Shown here one piece after another: positions 42,949 through 51,024 of a stretch of DNA of 64,000 nucleotides; positions within the stretch are counted from its first letter, which is position 1, and every line of letters starts with the position of its first letter. The notes beneath the pieces are model-generated. The model had not been told where the DNA came from. It saw only the letters and a list, made by a program, of their open reading frames with translations, and searched no databases. The position numbers and the translations under genes are program-made. Location: positions 372,001 to 436,000 of the forward strand of contig CAZYYE010000002.1 of assembly GCA_964651535.1 (NCBI GenBank), written 5' to 3'. Origin of the DNA: Terrimesophilobacter sp964651535. Its GTDB lineage: Bacteria; Actinomycetota; Actinomycetes; Actinomycetales; Microbacteriaceae.

Positions 42949-42999
42949 AGGGGTCACCTCCTCGGGCAATCAATCGGTGGCGTGAACGAATTTGTGGAG

Positions 43000-43038
43000 G
43001 GTGGTGGGCGCGAGACTCGATGCTGCGCGCCCACCACC
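43000..43038 (-). terminator. Strong hairpin between first and second fibre-cluster genes
   Basis: Perfect 13-bp stem GGTGGTGGGCGCG / CGCGCCCACCACC with a 13-nt loop, 10 nt after the stop of the 43048-43575 gene. There is no U-tract, so it may trim or stabilise the upstream mRNA rather than fully terminate. Confidence 0.6.
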
Positions 43039-43047
43039 GATTCCGTG

Positions 43048-43575
43048 TTACGGGATCTGGGTCAGCTTGACCTTGAGGGTTCCGAGCTGCAGATCGCCGC
43101 CCTGACCCTCGGTGCCGTTGGTGTTACCGACGGTGTTCGGGAAAACGACAACGACCTTCACGCTCGTGATGGTCGCCGCCTGGGCAGCGGTCATGTTGTT
43201 CAGCGGGAATCCAACTGCGGACGCGCCTGCGTAGGCGGTGACCGACACGGGCGTCGTGATGAGCGTCTTGAGGCTCCCCAGAAGGCCCGTCTCATCGATT
43301 TCGAGTTTCGCGTTCAGGTGGTCGCCCGTCGCCGACACTGTGACGTTCTGCGTGACGGTCACGGAGTCGCCAGGGACGATGAGCGTGACCGCGCCGCCAC
43401 CCGTGGTGTAGGTCGTGGTCGCGGCACCGTTTGCGGCGATGGTCAACGTACCTGCGTTGATGGTGGCGCCGCCGATGGTGGCGCTGGAGTTCCAGTACGC
43501 GAGTGAACCTGCACCGCCAAGAAGGAGGGCGATGCCGGCCGCGCCGGCAATGGCCGACTTGGTGAGCTTGTTCAT
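43048..43575 (-). CDS. TasA-like major subunit candidate (SipW-type signal)
   Basis: 175 residues. Signal KSAIAGAAGIALLLGGAGSLAYWNSSATIGGATINAGTL matches the SipW/TasA-type leader with AYWN at about 26-29. The mature part is Thr/Val/Gly-rich beta structure without cysteines (PGDSVTVTQNVTVSATGDHLNAKLEID), as in TasA/CalY-type fibre proteins. It is the first gene of the cluster, has its own regulated leader, and is followed by a hairpin, which fits a highly expressed subunit. Amyloid-like fibres are an inference. Confidence 0.78.
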   Translation of the reverse strand: MNKLTKSAIAGAAGIALLLGGAGSLAYWNSSATIGGATINAGTLTIAANGAATTTYTTGGGAVTLIVPGDSVTVTQNVTVSATGDHLNAKLEIDETGLLGSLKTLITTPVSVTAYAGASAVGFPLNNMTAAQAATITSVKVVVVFPNTVGNTNGTEGQGGDLQLGTLKVKLTQIP

Positions 43576-43580
43576 TGTGT

Positions 43581-43599
43581 GTCCTATTCGAGTTAGGAC
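43581..43599 (-). promoter_or_regulatory. Hairpin sequestering the Shine-Dalgarno
   Basis: On the minus strand GTCCTA-ACTCGAA-TAGGAC; the AGGA ribosome-binding core of the 43575 start sits in the 3' arm, 6 nt before ATG. Closed, it would block initiation. Confidence 0.6.
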
Positions 43600-43601
43600 C
43601 C

Positions 43602-43633
43602 AAAAAATTGCAGCATCCAGTTACGCTGGATGC
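43602..43633 (-). terminator. Terminator-like hairpin in the 5' leader
   Basis: Minus strand: GCATCCAG-CGTAA-CTGGATGC stem, then TGCAA and TTTTTT. It lies about 27 nt upstream of the start codon, after a smaller hairpin CCCG-AAAG-CGGG (43633-43644). A transcription attenuator is plausible. Confidence 0.6.
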
Positions 43634-43703
43634 CCGCTTTCGGGTCGCGGGTCATTCAGTGTTCCGGGAATCGAAACCGACCCCCAGTGAGAAGTACCTG
43701 ACT

Positions 43704-43720
43704 CGAATCACAGTGATTCG
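43704..43720. promoter_or_regulatory. 17-bp dyad in the glgE/fibre-cluster spacer
   Basis: CGAATCA-CAG-TGATTCG, perfect 7-bp arms. It may be a protein-binding operator downstream of the minus-strand promoter, or a small leader hairpin. Confidence 0.5.
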
Positions 43721-43745
43721 CGCTCTGGTATATCCCCCGCCAAGT

Positions 43746-43774
43746 ACAGTACCGGTCGGCACAATAGAGGACAA
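43746..43774 (-). promoter_or_regulatory. Candidate promoter of the fibre cluster
   Basis: Minus strand TTGTCC (43769-43774), 17-nt spacer, TACTGT (43746-43751). It would give a leader of about 165 nt containing the dyad and hairpins. Moderate match to consensus. Confidence 0.4.
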
Positions 43775-43904
43775 GGTTTGTACCCCACCCAGAACTGGGC
43801 ACACCCAATTGGGGGTGACCGACAGGTCTGTCTATCAGTGTGATGGCGACTCCAATGTTGCCCAGGCATGCACTAATCGACCCATCGTTCGCTACGGTCG
43901 AAGA

Positions 43905-45905
43905 GTGCACACTGGTTACGAGCCGTCGACGGGTCGCATCCCGCTGAGAGTGGAATCCCCGCGCCAACCGCGAGATCAGTTCGCGCCCAAGGCGTGGGTC
44001 GGCGAAGTGGTTCCGTTCCGCGCCACGATCTTCGCAGAGGGACACGACGTCCTTGGCGCAGACGTCGAGCTCACCGACCCGTCCGACGAAAAATCGACGT
44101 ACCGGATGCATTCGACAGCTCCCGGCCTCGATCAGTGGGAATCGCTCGTTCGAGTCGCGAAGCCGGGCACCTGGTCATTCACGGTGCGCGCATGGCGCGA
44201 CGACTGGGCATCCTGGCTCCGTGCCGCACTGCTCAAAGTTCCAGCGGGCGCGGACGTCGACGTCACGCTCGATTCTGGCGTGGCGCTCCTGAATCGCGCA
44301 CTCGCCGCGCGTCCGCGAAACCGCGCGATCAAGGCGGCGCTCGCGATCCTTACGGATGCTGCGCTGACTCCGGAGGCGCGACTTTCGGCAGCGACGGACG
44401 CGGCGCTCGCCGAGGAATTCGACGCCGAACCGCTCTCGTCTCTCACCACGATCGGCGAAACCCGCACACTGCGAGTGGAGCGCGAACGCGCGGGAGTCGG
44501 CAGCTGGTACGAATTCTTCCCCCGCTCCGAAGGGGCGAAACAAGGCAAAGACGGGCGGTGGACGAGCGGCACGTTCGCAACCGCCGCACGCCGGCTTCCC
44601 GCAATAGCCGACATGGGCTTCGACGTTGTCTACCTTCCCCCGATCCACCCCATCGGGACAAGTTTTCGAAAAGGCCCGAACAATGCGTTGACCGCAGGGC
44701 CGAACGACCCCGGGTCTCCATGGGCGATCGGTTCCGAAGATGGAGGGCACGACGCCATCCACCCGGAGCTCGGAACGCTTGCCGACTTTCGCGCATTCCT
44801 CGCCACGGCGAAGAAGAACAAGCTGGAGACAGCCATCGACCTGGCGCTCCAGTGCTCACCGGACCATCCCTGGGTCACCGAACACCCGGAATGGTTCACC
44901 CACCGCGCCGACGGAACCATCGCCTACGCCGAAAACCCGCCCAAGAAGTACCAGGACATCTACCCGCTCAACTTCGACAATGACGAAAAGGGCCTCCGCG
45001 AGGAGATCCTGCGAATTGTGAACCACTGGATCGACGTCGGAGTGAAAATCTTCCGCGTCGACAATCCGCACACGAAGCCCTTGCGCTTCTGGGAGTGGCT
45101 GCTGCACGAGGTAGCGGACGCACACCCGGACGTCGTGTTCCTTGCCGAGGCGTTCACGCGCCCCGCACCACTGCGCGCGCTCGCACAAATCGGATTCCAG
45201 CAGTCCTACACGTACTTCACGTGGCGCAATACGAAACAGGAACTCGAATCGTACCTGCTCGAACTTTCCCGGGAGTCCAGCGACTACCTTCGCCCGAACC
45301 TGTTCGTCAACACCCCGGACATCCTGACCGAGTACCTGCAGTTCGGCGGGGTTCCCGCGTACCGGATCCGGGCTGCGATTGCCGCTACGGCGAGCCCAAC
45401 CTGGGGCGTGTACTCCGGATTCGAGCTCATCGAGAACGTCGCTCGACCGGGTTCGGAAGAAAACATCGACAACGAGAAATACGAGTACCGCCCGCGGGAC
45501 TGGGCGCAGGAGGAAAAGGCCGGCACCTCGCTCGCCCCGTACCTGCGGCAGCTCAACCGGATCCGGCGCGAGCACCCCGCGTTGCGGCAACTGAAGAATT
45601 TCGAAATCCACTGGAGCGACGACGACGCGATCCTCGTGTACAGCAAATATCTGAACGGCAGGTTCACGGACGACGGATCCAGCGACGCGATCATCGTCGT
45701 TGCCAATGTCGACCCTCACTCCGTGCGCGAGACGACCGTGCACCTGGATCTGGAAAAACTCGGGCTCGCGCCGGATGCGGAAATCACCGTCGTCGACAAA
45801 CTCACGAATCAGCAATTCCGCTGGGGTCGCGACAACTTCGTTCGACTGGACGCGTTCACCGCACCCGTGCACATTCTGAGCATCGAACCCGAGGTGGCTC
45901 GATAA
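43905..45905 (+). CDS. glgE: Alpha-1,4-glucan:maltose-1-phosphate maltosyltransferase
   Basis: 666 residues from GTG 43905; homology to GlgE begins just after (RIPLRVESPRQPRDQFAPKAWVGEVVPF) and a TACGGT box precedes by 6 nt. N-terminal beta domains, then the GH13_3 barrel: VYLPPIHPIGTSFRKGPNN, ETAIDLALQCSPDHPWV, nucleophile Asp in KIFRVDNPHTKPL, acid Glu in VVFLAEAFTRP. It extends alpha-1,4-glucans from maltose-1-phosphate made from trehalose or by GlgM. It overlaps glgB by 1 nt. Confidence 0.95.
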   Translation: MHTGYEPSTGRIPLRVESPRQPRDQFAPKAWVGEVVPFRATIFAEGHDVLGADVELTDPSDEKSTYRMHSTAPGLDQWESLVRVAKPGTWSFTVRAWRDDWASWLRAALLKVPAGADVDVTLDSGVALLNRALAARPRNRAIKAALAILTDAALTPEARLSAATDAALAEEFDAEPLSSLTTIGETRTLRVERERAGVGSWYEFFPRSEGAKQGKDGRWTSGTFATAARRLPAIADMGFDVVYLPPIHPIGTSFRKGPNNALTAGPNDPGSPWAIGSEDGGHDAIHPELGTLADFRAFLATAKKNKLETAIDLALQCSPDHPWVTEHPEWFTHRADGTIAYAENPPKKYQDIYPLNFDNDEKGLREEILRIVNHWIDVGVKIFRVDNPHTKPLRFWEWLLHEVADAHPDVVFLAEAFTRPAPLRALAQIGFQQSYTYFTWRNTKQELESYLLELSRESSDYLRPNLFVNTPDILTEYLQFGGVPAYRIRAAIAATASPTWGVYSGFELIENVARPGSEENIDNEKYEYRPRDWAQEEKAGTSLAPYLRQLNRIRREHPALRQLKNFEIHWSDDDAILVYSKYLNGRFTDDGSSDAIIVVANVDPHSVRETTVHLDLEKLGLAPDAEITVVDKLTNQQFRWGRDNFVRLDAFTAPVHILSIEPEVAR

Positions 45906-48091
45906 TGTCGCCCGCGGCCGCACCTTCCGACATCCCATCCGAGGAGTTGGCCGCGATTGCGCAAGGCCGTCACCCGCAACCCCACTCTGTGCTGGGCCAA
46001 CACGAGCTGCCGGGCGGCGGATGGGTGATCAGGGCCAGGCGGCCTCTCGCGACATCGGTGACGGCAATTCGCGCCAACGGAACCCGCATTGCGCTCCGGC
46101 ACAGCGCGGAGGGAGTCTGGCAGGGACGCGCAAGGGGGCGGTGGCAGCCCTACACGCTCGAAAGCACATACGAATCCGGTCCCCTGTGGCACAGCGAAGA
46201 CCCCTACCGTTTCGCACCGTCCATCGGCGAAATCGACCTGTACCTGTTCGGCGAAGGACGACACGAGAAATTGTGGGATGCCATGGGTGCCCACTGGGGA
46301 CCGCATGAGGGTGTCGCGGGAACCTCCTTCACCGTGTGGGCTCCCCACGCGCGAGCTGCCCGCGTCGTCGGAGATTTCAACGACTGGGACGGGGCAGGCA
46401 GCGCAATGCGGCGGCTCGATGACAACGGGGTGTGGGAACTCTTTCTCCCGGGCGTCGAGGCAGGGTCTGCATACAAGTTCGAGCTGCTCACCGCCGCGGG
46501 CGACTGGGTTCTGCGGGCCGACCCCATGGCGCGCCACGCGGAGGTTCCGCCTGCGACCGCATCGCGAGTTGCACGCTCCGAGTATGAATGGGCGGATTCA
46601 AACTGGCTCAAGGACCGCGCACGCCGTGATCCGCTTGCCGCGCCGATGAGCGTGTTCGAAGTGCATGCCGGATCGTGGCGCCCAGGGCTCGGATACCGCG
46701 AGCTGGCAACGGAGCTCGTCGATTACGTCGCGGATCTCGGATACACGCACGTGGAGTTCATGCCTCTCTCCGAGCACCCGTTCGGCGGATCGTGGGGCTA
46801 CCAGGTCACCGGATACTTCGCGCCCACAAGTCGATTCGGGGATCCTGACGACCTGCGGTACCTCATCGACCGCTTCCACGCGGCAGGCATCGGTGTCATC
46901 CTGGACTGGGTGCCGGCGCACTTCCCGAAGGATGAGTGGGCGCTCGCCCGGTTCGACGGCGAAACACTCTACGAGCACGGCGATCCGCAGCGCGGCGAGC
47001 AACCGGACTGGGGCACGCTCATTTTCGACTTCGGCCGCTCGCAAGTGCGAAACTTCCTGGTCGCGAACGCGCTGTACTGGTTCGACGAGTTCCATGTCGA
47101 CGGGTTGCGCGTGGACGCTGTCGCCTCGATGCTCTACCTCGACTACTCGAAGAAGCACGGCGAGTGGACACCGAACCGATTGGGCGGGCGCGAGAACCTG
47201 GAAGCAATCGACCTCCTCAAGGAGGTGAACGCAACCGTCTACAAACACCACCCTGGCATCATGATGATCGCCGAAGAGTCGACGGCGTTCGCGGGCGTCA
47301 CGGCGCCGACCGACGGTGGCGGCCTCGGGTTCGGGCTCAAGTGGAACATGGGCTGGATGCACGACACCCTCCAGTACATGGCGGTGGACCCGATGTACCG
47401 ATCGCACCATCACGGCGAACTCACCTTCAGCATGGTGTACGCGTTCAGCGAGAACTTTCTGCTCCCGATCAGCCACGATGAAGTGGTCCATGGCAAGGGA
47501 TCGCTGCTGCACAAGATGCCCGGCGACCAGTGGCAGAAACTCGCGAATGTCCGCGCGTACCTCGCATACCAGTGGGCGCACCCAGGCAAGCAACTTCTGT
47601 TCATGGGGCAGGAGTTCGGGCAGCCGTCGGAGTGGAGTGAAGAGCGCGGTCTGGATTGGTGGATTCTCGACCAGCCCGTGCACCGAGGACTTCTCGCCCT
47701 CGTCGGCCAGCTCAACCGCGTGTACCGAGGGGCCCCTGCGTTGTGGCAGCTCGACCACGATCCCCGCGGATTTCAGTGGCTCGTCGGGGACGACGCCGAA
47801 CATAACGTGATCGCATTCCTGCGGTGGCCGACTGAGGGCGACCCGGTGGCTGTCGCGGTGAATTTCTCCGGCAACCCGGTTGAGCCCTACCGCATCGGCC
47901 TTCCCTTTGCGGGCGAGTGGGAAGAGCTACTCAATACGGATGCTCAGGAGTTCGGCGGATCGGGAGTGGGCAATCTCGGCGTGGTGGTTGCGCGGAATGA
48001 ACCCCATGGCGGTCAGCCCTCCTCTGCCGTGGTCACCCTTCCGCCGCTCGCTGCCCTGTGGCTCGCGCCACGGAGCGCGTCAACTGCGTGA
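45905..48091 (+). CDS. glgB: 1,4-alpha-glucan branching enzyme
   Basis: 728 residues from ATG 45905 (TAATG overlap with glgE). N-terminal beta sandwich domains (about 1-220, with CBM48 FTVWAPHARAARVVGDFNDWDG), then the GH13 barrel: VEFMPLSEHPFGGSWGYQVTGYFAPTSRFGDPDDLRYLI, nucleophile Asp in VDGLRVDAVASMLYLDY, acid Glu in MMIAEESTAF, and LPISHDEVVHGKGSLLHKMPGD. It makes alpha-1,6 branches in the glucan GlgE builds. Confidence 0.96.
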   Translation: MSPAAAPSDIPSEELAAIAQGRHPQPHSVLGQHELPGGGWVIRARRPLATSVTAIRANGTRIALRHSAEGVWQGRARGRWQPYTLESTYESGPLWHSEDPYRFAPSIGEIDLYLFGEGRHEKLWDAMGAHWGPHEGVAGTSFTVWAPHARAARVVGDFNDWDGAGSAMRRLDDNGVWELFLPGVEAGSAYKFELLTAAGDWVLRADPMARHAEVPPATASRVARSEYEWADSNWLKDRARRDPLAAPMSVFEVHAGSWRPGLGYRELATELVDYVADLGYTHVEFMPLSEHPFGGSWGYQVTGYFAPTSRFGDPDDLRYLIDRFHAAGIGVILDWVPAHFPKDEWALARFDGETLYEHGDPQRGEQPDWGTLIFDFGRSQVRNFLVANALYWFDEFHVDGLRVDAVASMLYLDYSKKHGEWTPNRLGGRENLEAIDLLKEVNATVYKHHPGIMMIAEESTAFAGVTAPTDGGGLGFGLKWNMGWMHDTLQYMAVDPMYRSHHHGELTFSMVYAFSENFLLPISHDEVVHGKGSLLHKMPGDQWQKLANVRAYLAYQWAHPGKQLLFMGQEFGQPSEWSEERGLDWWILDQPVHRGLLALVGQLNRVYRGAPALWQLDHDPRGFQWLVGDDAEHNVIAFLRWPTEGDPVAVAVNFSGNPVEPYRIGLPFAGEWEELLNTDAQEFGGSGVGNLGVVVARNEPHGGQPSSAVVTLPPLAALWLAPRSASTA

Positions 48092-48094
48092 CGA

Positions 48095-49051
48095 TCAGTA
48101 CAGGAGTGACGTAAGTCGGCGCCGAGCACTCGCTACCCGAGGGTCGTCCGGACCCGCGATCTCGAAGTACGAGAGCAACCTGGTTCGAACTGTGTCCCGG
48201 CCCTTCTGGTCCAGCCCGGCAAACATGTCGAGGAGCCGTGCGAATGCGTCGTCGAGGTGCCCTCCCGATACGTCCAGGTCCGCGACATCGAGTTGCGCGT
48301 CGAGGTCCTCTGGCTTTGCCGCAGCCTCGGCCCGGATCTCCTCCGCCGTGTGACCGCTCAGCCGATCGAGGAGCGAAACCTGCGCGAGTCCGGCCACCGC
48401 GAGCGCATCCCGGGGATCCTGCGCTATCGCGGCGCGGTACTCGGCGATCGCCGCGGCGAAATCTCCGCGATCAATCGCGTCGAAGGCTGCCTGGTGGTGA
48501 GGCGGAAGCGGTTCTTCGGCCGGTTCACCGTTCTCCTCGCCGGTATCCGCCGTTTTCGCCGTGCCGGAGACTCCGTTTTCGGCGGCAATCGTGAGCACTT
48601 GGTCGAAGACTGGCCTCGCCTCGGCCTCGGGAAGCTCCCCCTCGTACAGGGCCACCGGTCGGCCGCCGATCACCGCGGCGACGGTCGGCGCCGCCACGGC
48701 CCGGAATGCCTGCGCGAGCTGAGGGTTGAGCCGAGCGTTCACGGTGGCGAGCACGAACTTCCCCTGATATCCCCGGATGACTCTTTCGAGGGCCGCGGAC
48801 GGATTGCCTGCGTGCAGTTCCACGATCACGGGCACGGTGCCCGAAAGCTCGAGAACCTGCCCGAAATTCGCGTCGGTACCCTCGAAAGCGATCGACGCCA
48901 CGACCACCTCGCCACCGCCGGCCCCGGGGCCCGGCGCGCCGACCTGGCCTGGCCCGATCGGTGACGTGCCGCCGTTCGCGCCGGGCTTGTCGCGCAGCAA
49001 CGACGACAAATCGACCGCGCCACGCAATTGGGTCGGGGGAATATCCGACAT
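48095..49051 (-). CDS. Thioredoxin-like/TPR protein (CnoX/YbbN type)
   Basis: 318 residues from ATG 49051. After a Gly/Pro-rich N-terminus a thioredoxin fold (GTVPVIVELHAGNPSAALERVIRGYQGKFVLATVNARLNPQLAQAFRAVAAPTVAAVIGGRP, about 72-130) without a CxxC: HAGNPS replaces WCGPC. C-terminal TPR-like helices (PPHHQAAFDAIDRGDFAAAIAEYRAAIAQDP) follow. This is the CnoX/YbbN layout, a holdase chaperone that works with GroEL/DnaK. Overlaps the preceding gene's stop. Confidence 0.82.
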   Translation of the reverse strand: MSDIPPTQLRGAVDLSSLLRDKPGANGGTSPIGPGQVGAPGPGAGGGEVVVASIAFEGTDANFGQVLELSGTVPVIVELHAGNPSAALERVIRGYQGKFVLATVNARLNPQLAQAFRAVAAPTVAAVIGGRPVALYEGELPEAEARPVFDQVLTIAAENGVSGTAKTADTGEENGEPAEEPLPPHHQAAFDAIDRGDFAAAIAEYRAAIAQDPRDALAVAGLAQVSLLDRLSGHTAEEIRAEAAAKPEDLDAQLDVADLDVSGGHLDDAFARLLDMFAGLDQKGRDTVRTRLLSYFEIAGPDDPRVASARRRLTSLLY

Positions 49052-50808
49052 CACAACTCCCTCGCGGCAATGAGCGCCGACGCCCAGCCGATAAGCCTGA
49101 TCTTCTGATCACTGGATCCCGCGGGAACATAGAACAGCAGTTGGTCTCCGTACGTCGCCAAGGTTCCCCTCGTCGTCGACGACACCTGGGACAACGACTT
49201 CACGGCGCCCTCCGCGTTGATCACGGCACCAGCTTCTGTAGGCTCGACCATCTCCGTCTCATTGAGATACACAGCGACGATCGCGCCGTTGTCGTTCGTC
49301 ACCATCGGGATGACGTCCGCGGCTCCCGCAGCGGCACCCAGGGTCATCTTCGCAATGGGGGGAATCGCCGCCAGACGCTGTTGTTTCGCGTCATAGCCGA
49401 TCGAGGCCACGAGCGAATCGTCGACCGTGTCGAAGAGCTTGAAATACTTGCTCGACTCGCCGTTGAGCAGGATGTCTCCATAGCCCATTGCCAGTTCGTC
49501 AGGGGGGAGCGCGAAGATCTTCGCATCGGGATTCAGCCGCTGCGTGCCAACCTCGGCCGGAGCCATGGCGGGAAGCGTGGCATCCGCCTCGAGTTGAACG
49601 GCGTACACGACCTTGTAGTTCTCGCGCGGCGACTGCTGGACGAGCATCAGCGCGGTCGGCGCTGTTTCGGCATCTTTCGGATCCTGCACGACCGTGAACA
49701 CCGTGCGGGGCCATTTATCGTTCTGCTGTGGAAGGGTCACTTCGACGTCGCCCGACGGAATCGCTGCGAGCGCCGGAAAGTTGTTGTCCGCCCGCCGGAT
49801 CGCGTAATTGGCTTCCCGGAACTCGAGGGCCGGGCCATCGAATCGCTCCTTGATGAGTTCGCTGTCGCGCTCAGCGTCCGCTTGCTGCGCCACGAGCGCC
49901 ACTCGGGAGACGATCGTCTCAAGCTGCGAGGTATTGACTACCGGCGGCTTGTCCGTGCTGACGGGAGGGCCCTCCTGAGTCGGGGTCGGAGTCGGGGTGG
50001 ACTGCGCGAGCCCCCCGAGGAACTCCGGCCACGACTCGGCCGTGCAGCCGGTCAGAAGCAGCGCGCTCACGAGCAGCACCGCGGAAGCCGAGGTGGCCTT
50101 TCCCGATGAACGCCGACCCCGTGTCGCGGTTATGGCCTTCTGCTTGTTGAGAAGATACCTGGGCCGTTTCGGCGGCTTGGGCATTTTCGGCGGGCGACGG
50201 CGAGGGCCCCGCGCTTTCCGCAAATGGGACAACGCCCACAAATACAGCCCGAGGCCAGCGAGGAGCAGAAGCACTCCCCCCACGATGAGCGGACCGGACC
50301 ACGGGGTCCTGTTATCGACGGGCCACGTGATGGATACGTGTCCAGGGGCCGGCTGAGTGCCGTCCGAAAGAATGATGATCGAAACATCGCGCGGAACATT
50401 CACAACGAACGTCAATTCGTTCTCACGTGTGAGTTCCGCCAGCCACAGGTCTGAGCCGTGCGGGTCCGGCACCGTCGCCTCCGCGCCGGAAACGACAGAG
50501 TTGGTCAGCTTCGACGTTTCGTCCTCGATGCCGATCTTGTTGTAGCTCGCGTCGCCGATCCACGCGAGAACATCATTCGTTCGGCCGTAGGCCGCGAAGA
50601 CTGAATCCGAGCCGGAGATGCTGATCTTCTGCCGACCCTCATTCGTGTTCAGCACGGCGCCGTCGATCACGGTCACGGGTGCCGCGGTACCGAGAGCCGT
50701 CGACGCGGCGACATGGTCCGGTTCTGCCAGAATCGTTCGCTGAGCGATCCCATAGCTGATCATCACGAACGCGATGACGAAGCTCACGATCGCAACAATG
50801 AACCGCAC
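49051..50808 (-). CDS. Large two-part membrane protein with internal lipobox
   Basis: 585 residues. Part 1: an N-terminal membrane segment (IVAIVSFVIAFVMISYGIA), a beta-rich external domain, and a second segment (PLIVGGVLLLLAGLGLYLWAL, about 172-192) leading to a basic Pro/Lys/Arg stretch. Part 2 begins with what looks like a second lipoprotein signal, ASAVLLVSALLLTGCTAESWP (about 241-262), then a TPTPTPT linker and a DUF-type extracellular domain. The two parts could be separate proteins fused, or the internal hydrophobic segment may just be a third anchor. Divergent from the DivIVA-like gene. Confidence 0.7.
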   Translation of the reverse strand: MRFIVAIVSFVIAFVMISYGIAQRTILAEPDHVAASTALGTAAPVTVIDGAVLNTNEGRQKISISGSDSVFAAYGRTNDVLAWIGDASYNKIGIEDETSKLTNSVVSGAEATVPDPHGSDLWLAELTRENELTFVVNVPRDVSIIILSDGTQPAPGHVSITWPVDNRTPWSGPLIVGGVLLLLAGLGLYLWALSHLRKARGPRRRPPKMPKPPKRPRYLLNKQKAITATRGRRSSGKATSASAVLLVSALLLTGCTAESWPEFLGGLAQSTPTPTPTQEGPPVSTDKPPVVNTSQLETIVSRVALVAQQADAERDSELIKERFDGPALEFREANYAIRRADNNFPALAAIPSGDVEVTLPQQNDKWPRTVFTVVQDPKDAETAPTALMLVQQSPRENYKVVYAVQLEADATLPAMAPAEVGTQRLNPDAKIFALPPDELAMGYGDILLNGESSKYFKLFDTVDDSLVASIGYDAKQQRLAAIPPIAKMTLGAAAGAADVIPMVTNDNGAIVAVYLNETEMVEPTEAGAVINAEGAVKSLSQVSSTTRGTLATYGDQLLFYVPAGSSDQKIRLIGWASALIAAREL

Positions 50809-50905
50809 GTGGAACTCCTCTCGGGTTGCCCTCTGCTTACCCGAGCAACAGGCAAAGACATTTCAGAGTAGCGCACGCAGTCTGAAAGGTTTCCGACCGC
50901 ACTCT

Positions 50906-50917
50906 GGGAACGTTCCC
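50906..50917. promoter_or_regulatory. 12-bp palindrome in a divergent promoter region
   Basis: GGGAACGTTCCC, perfect, about 110 nt upstream of the DivIVA-like gene. An operator is possible; no regulator identified. The 216-nt spacer (50809-51024) has no gene. Confidence 0.35.
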
Positions 50918-51024
50918 GCTCCTGCGGCGCTCGGTTTTTTTCCTCACTCCCCGCGCCACCACTAAACTCGACACTGTCCGGCCGAAGCCCCGACTGTAGG
51001 CCGTCTACAACCCAGGGAGATGAC

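Larger units (their letters stand above)
43576..43904. promoter_or_regulatory. Divergent regulatory region, fibre cluster / glgE
   Basis: 329 nt. Minus-strand features are listed separately. On the plus strand TACGGT (43893-43898) is 6 nt before the glgE GTG, consistent with leaderless transcription. CACCCAATTGGGGGTG (43802-43817) is a near-palindrome of unknown role. Confidence 0.6.

Noticed and set aside
43576..43780. Known c-di-GMP riboswitch in the fibre leader
   Set aside because: Attractive for a matrix operon, but I cannot find the conserved GEMM core; only generic hairpins are visible.
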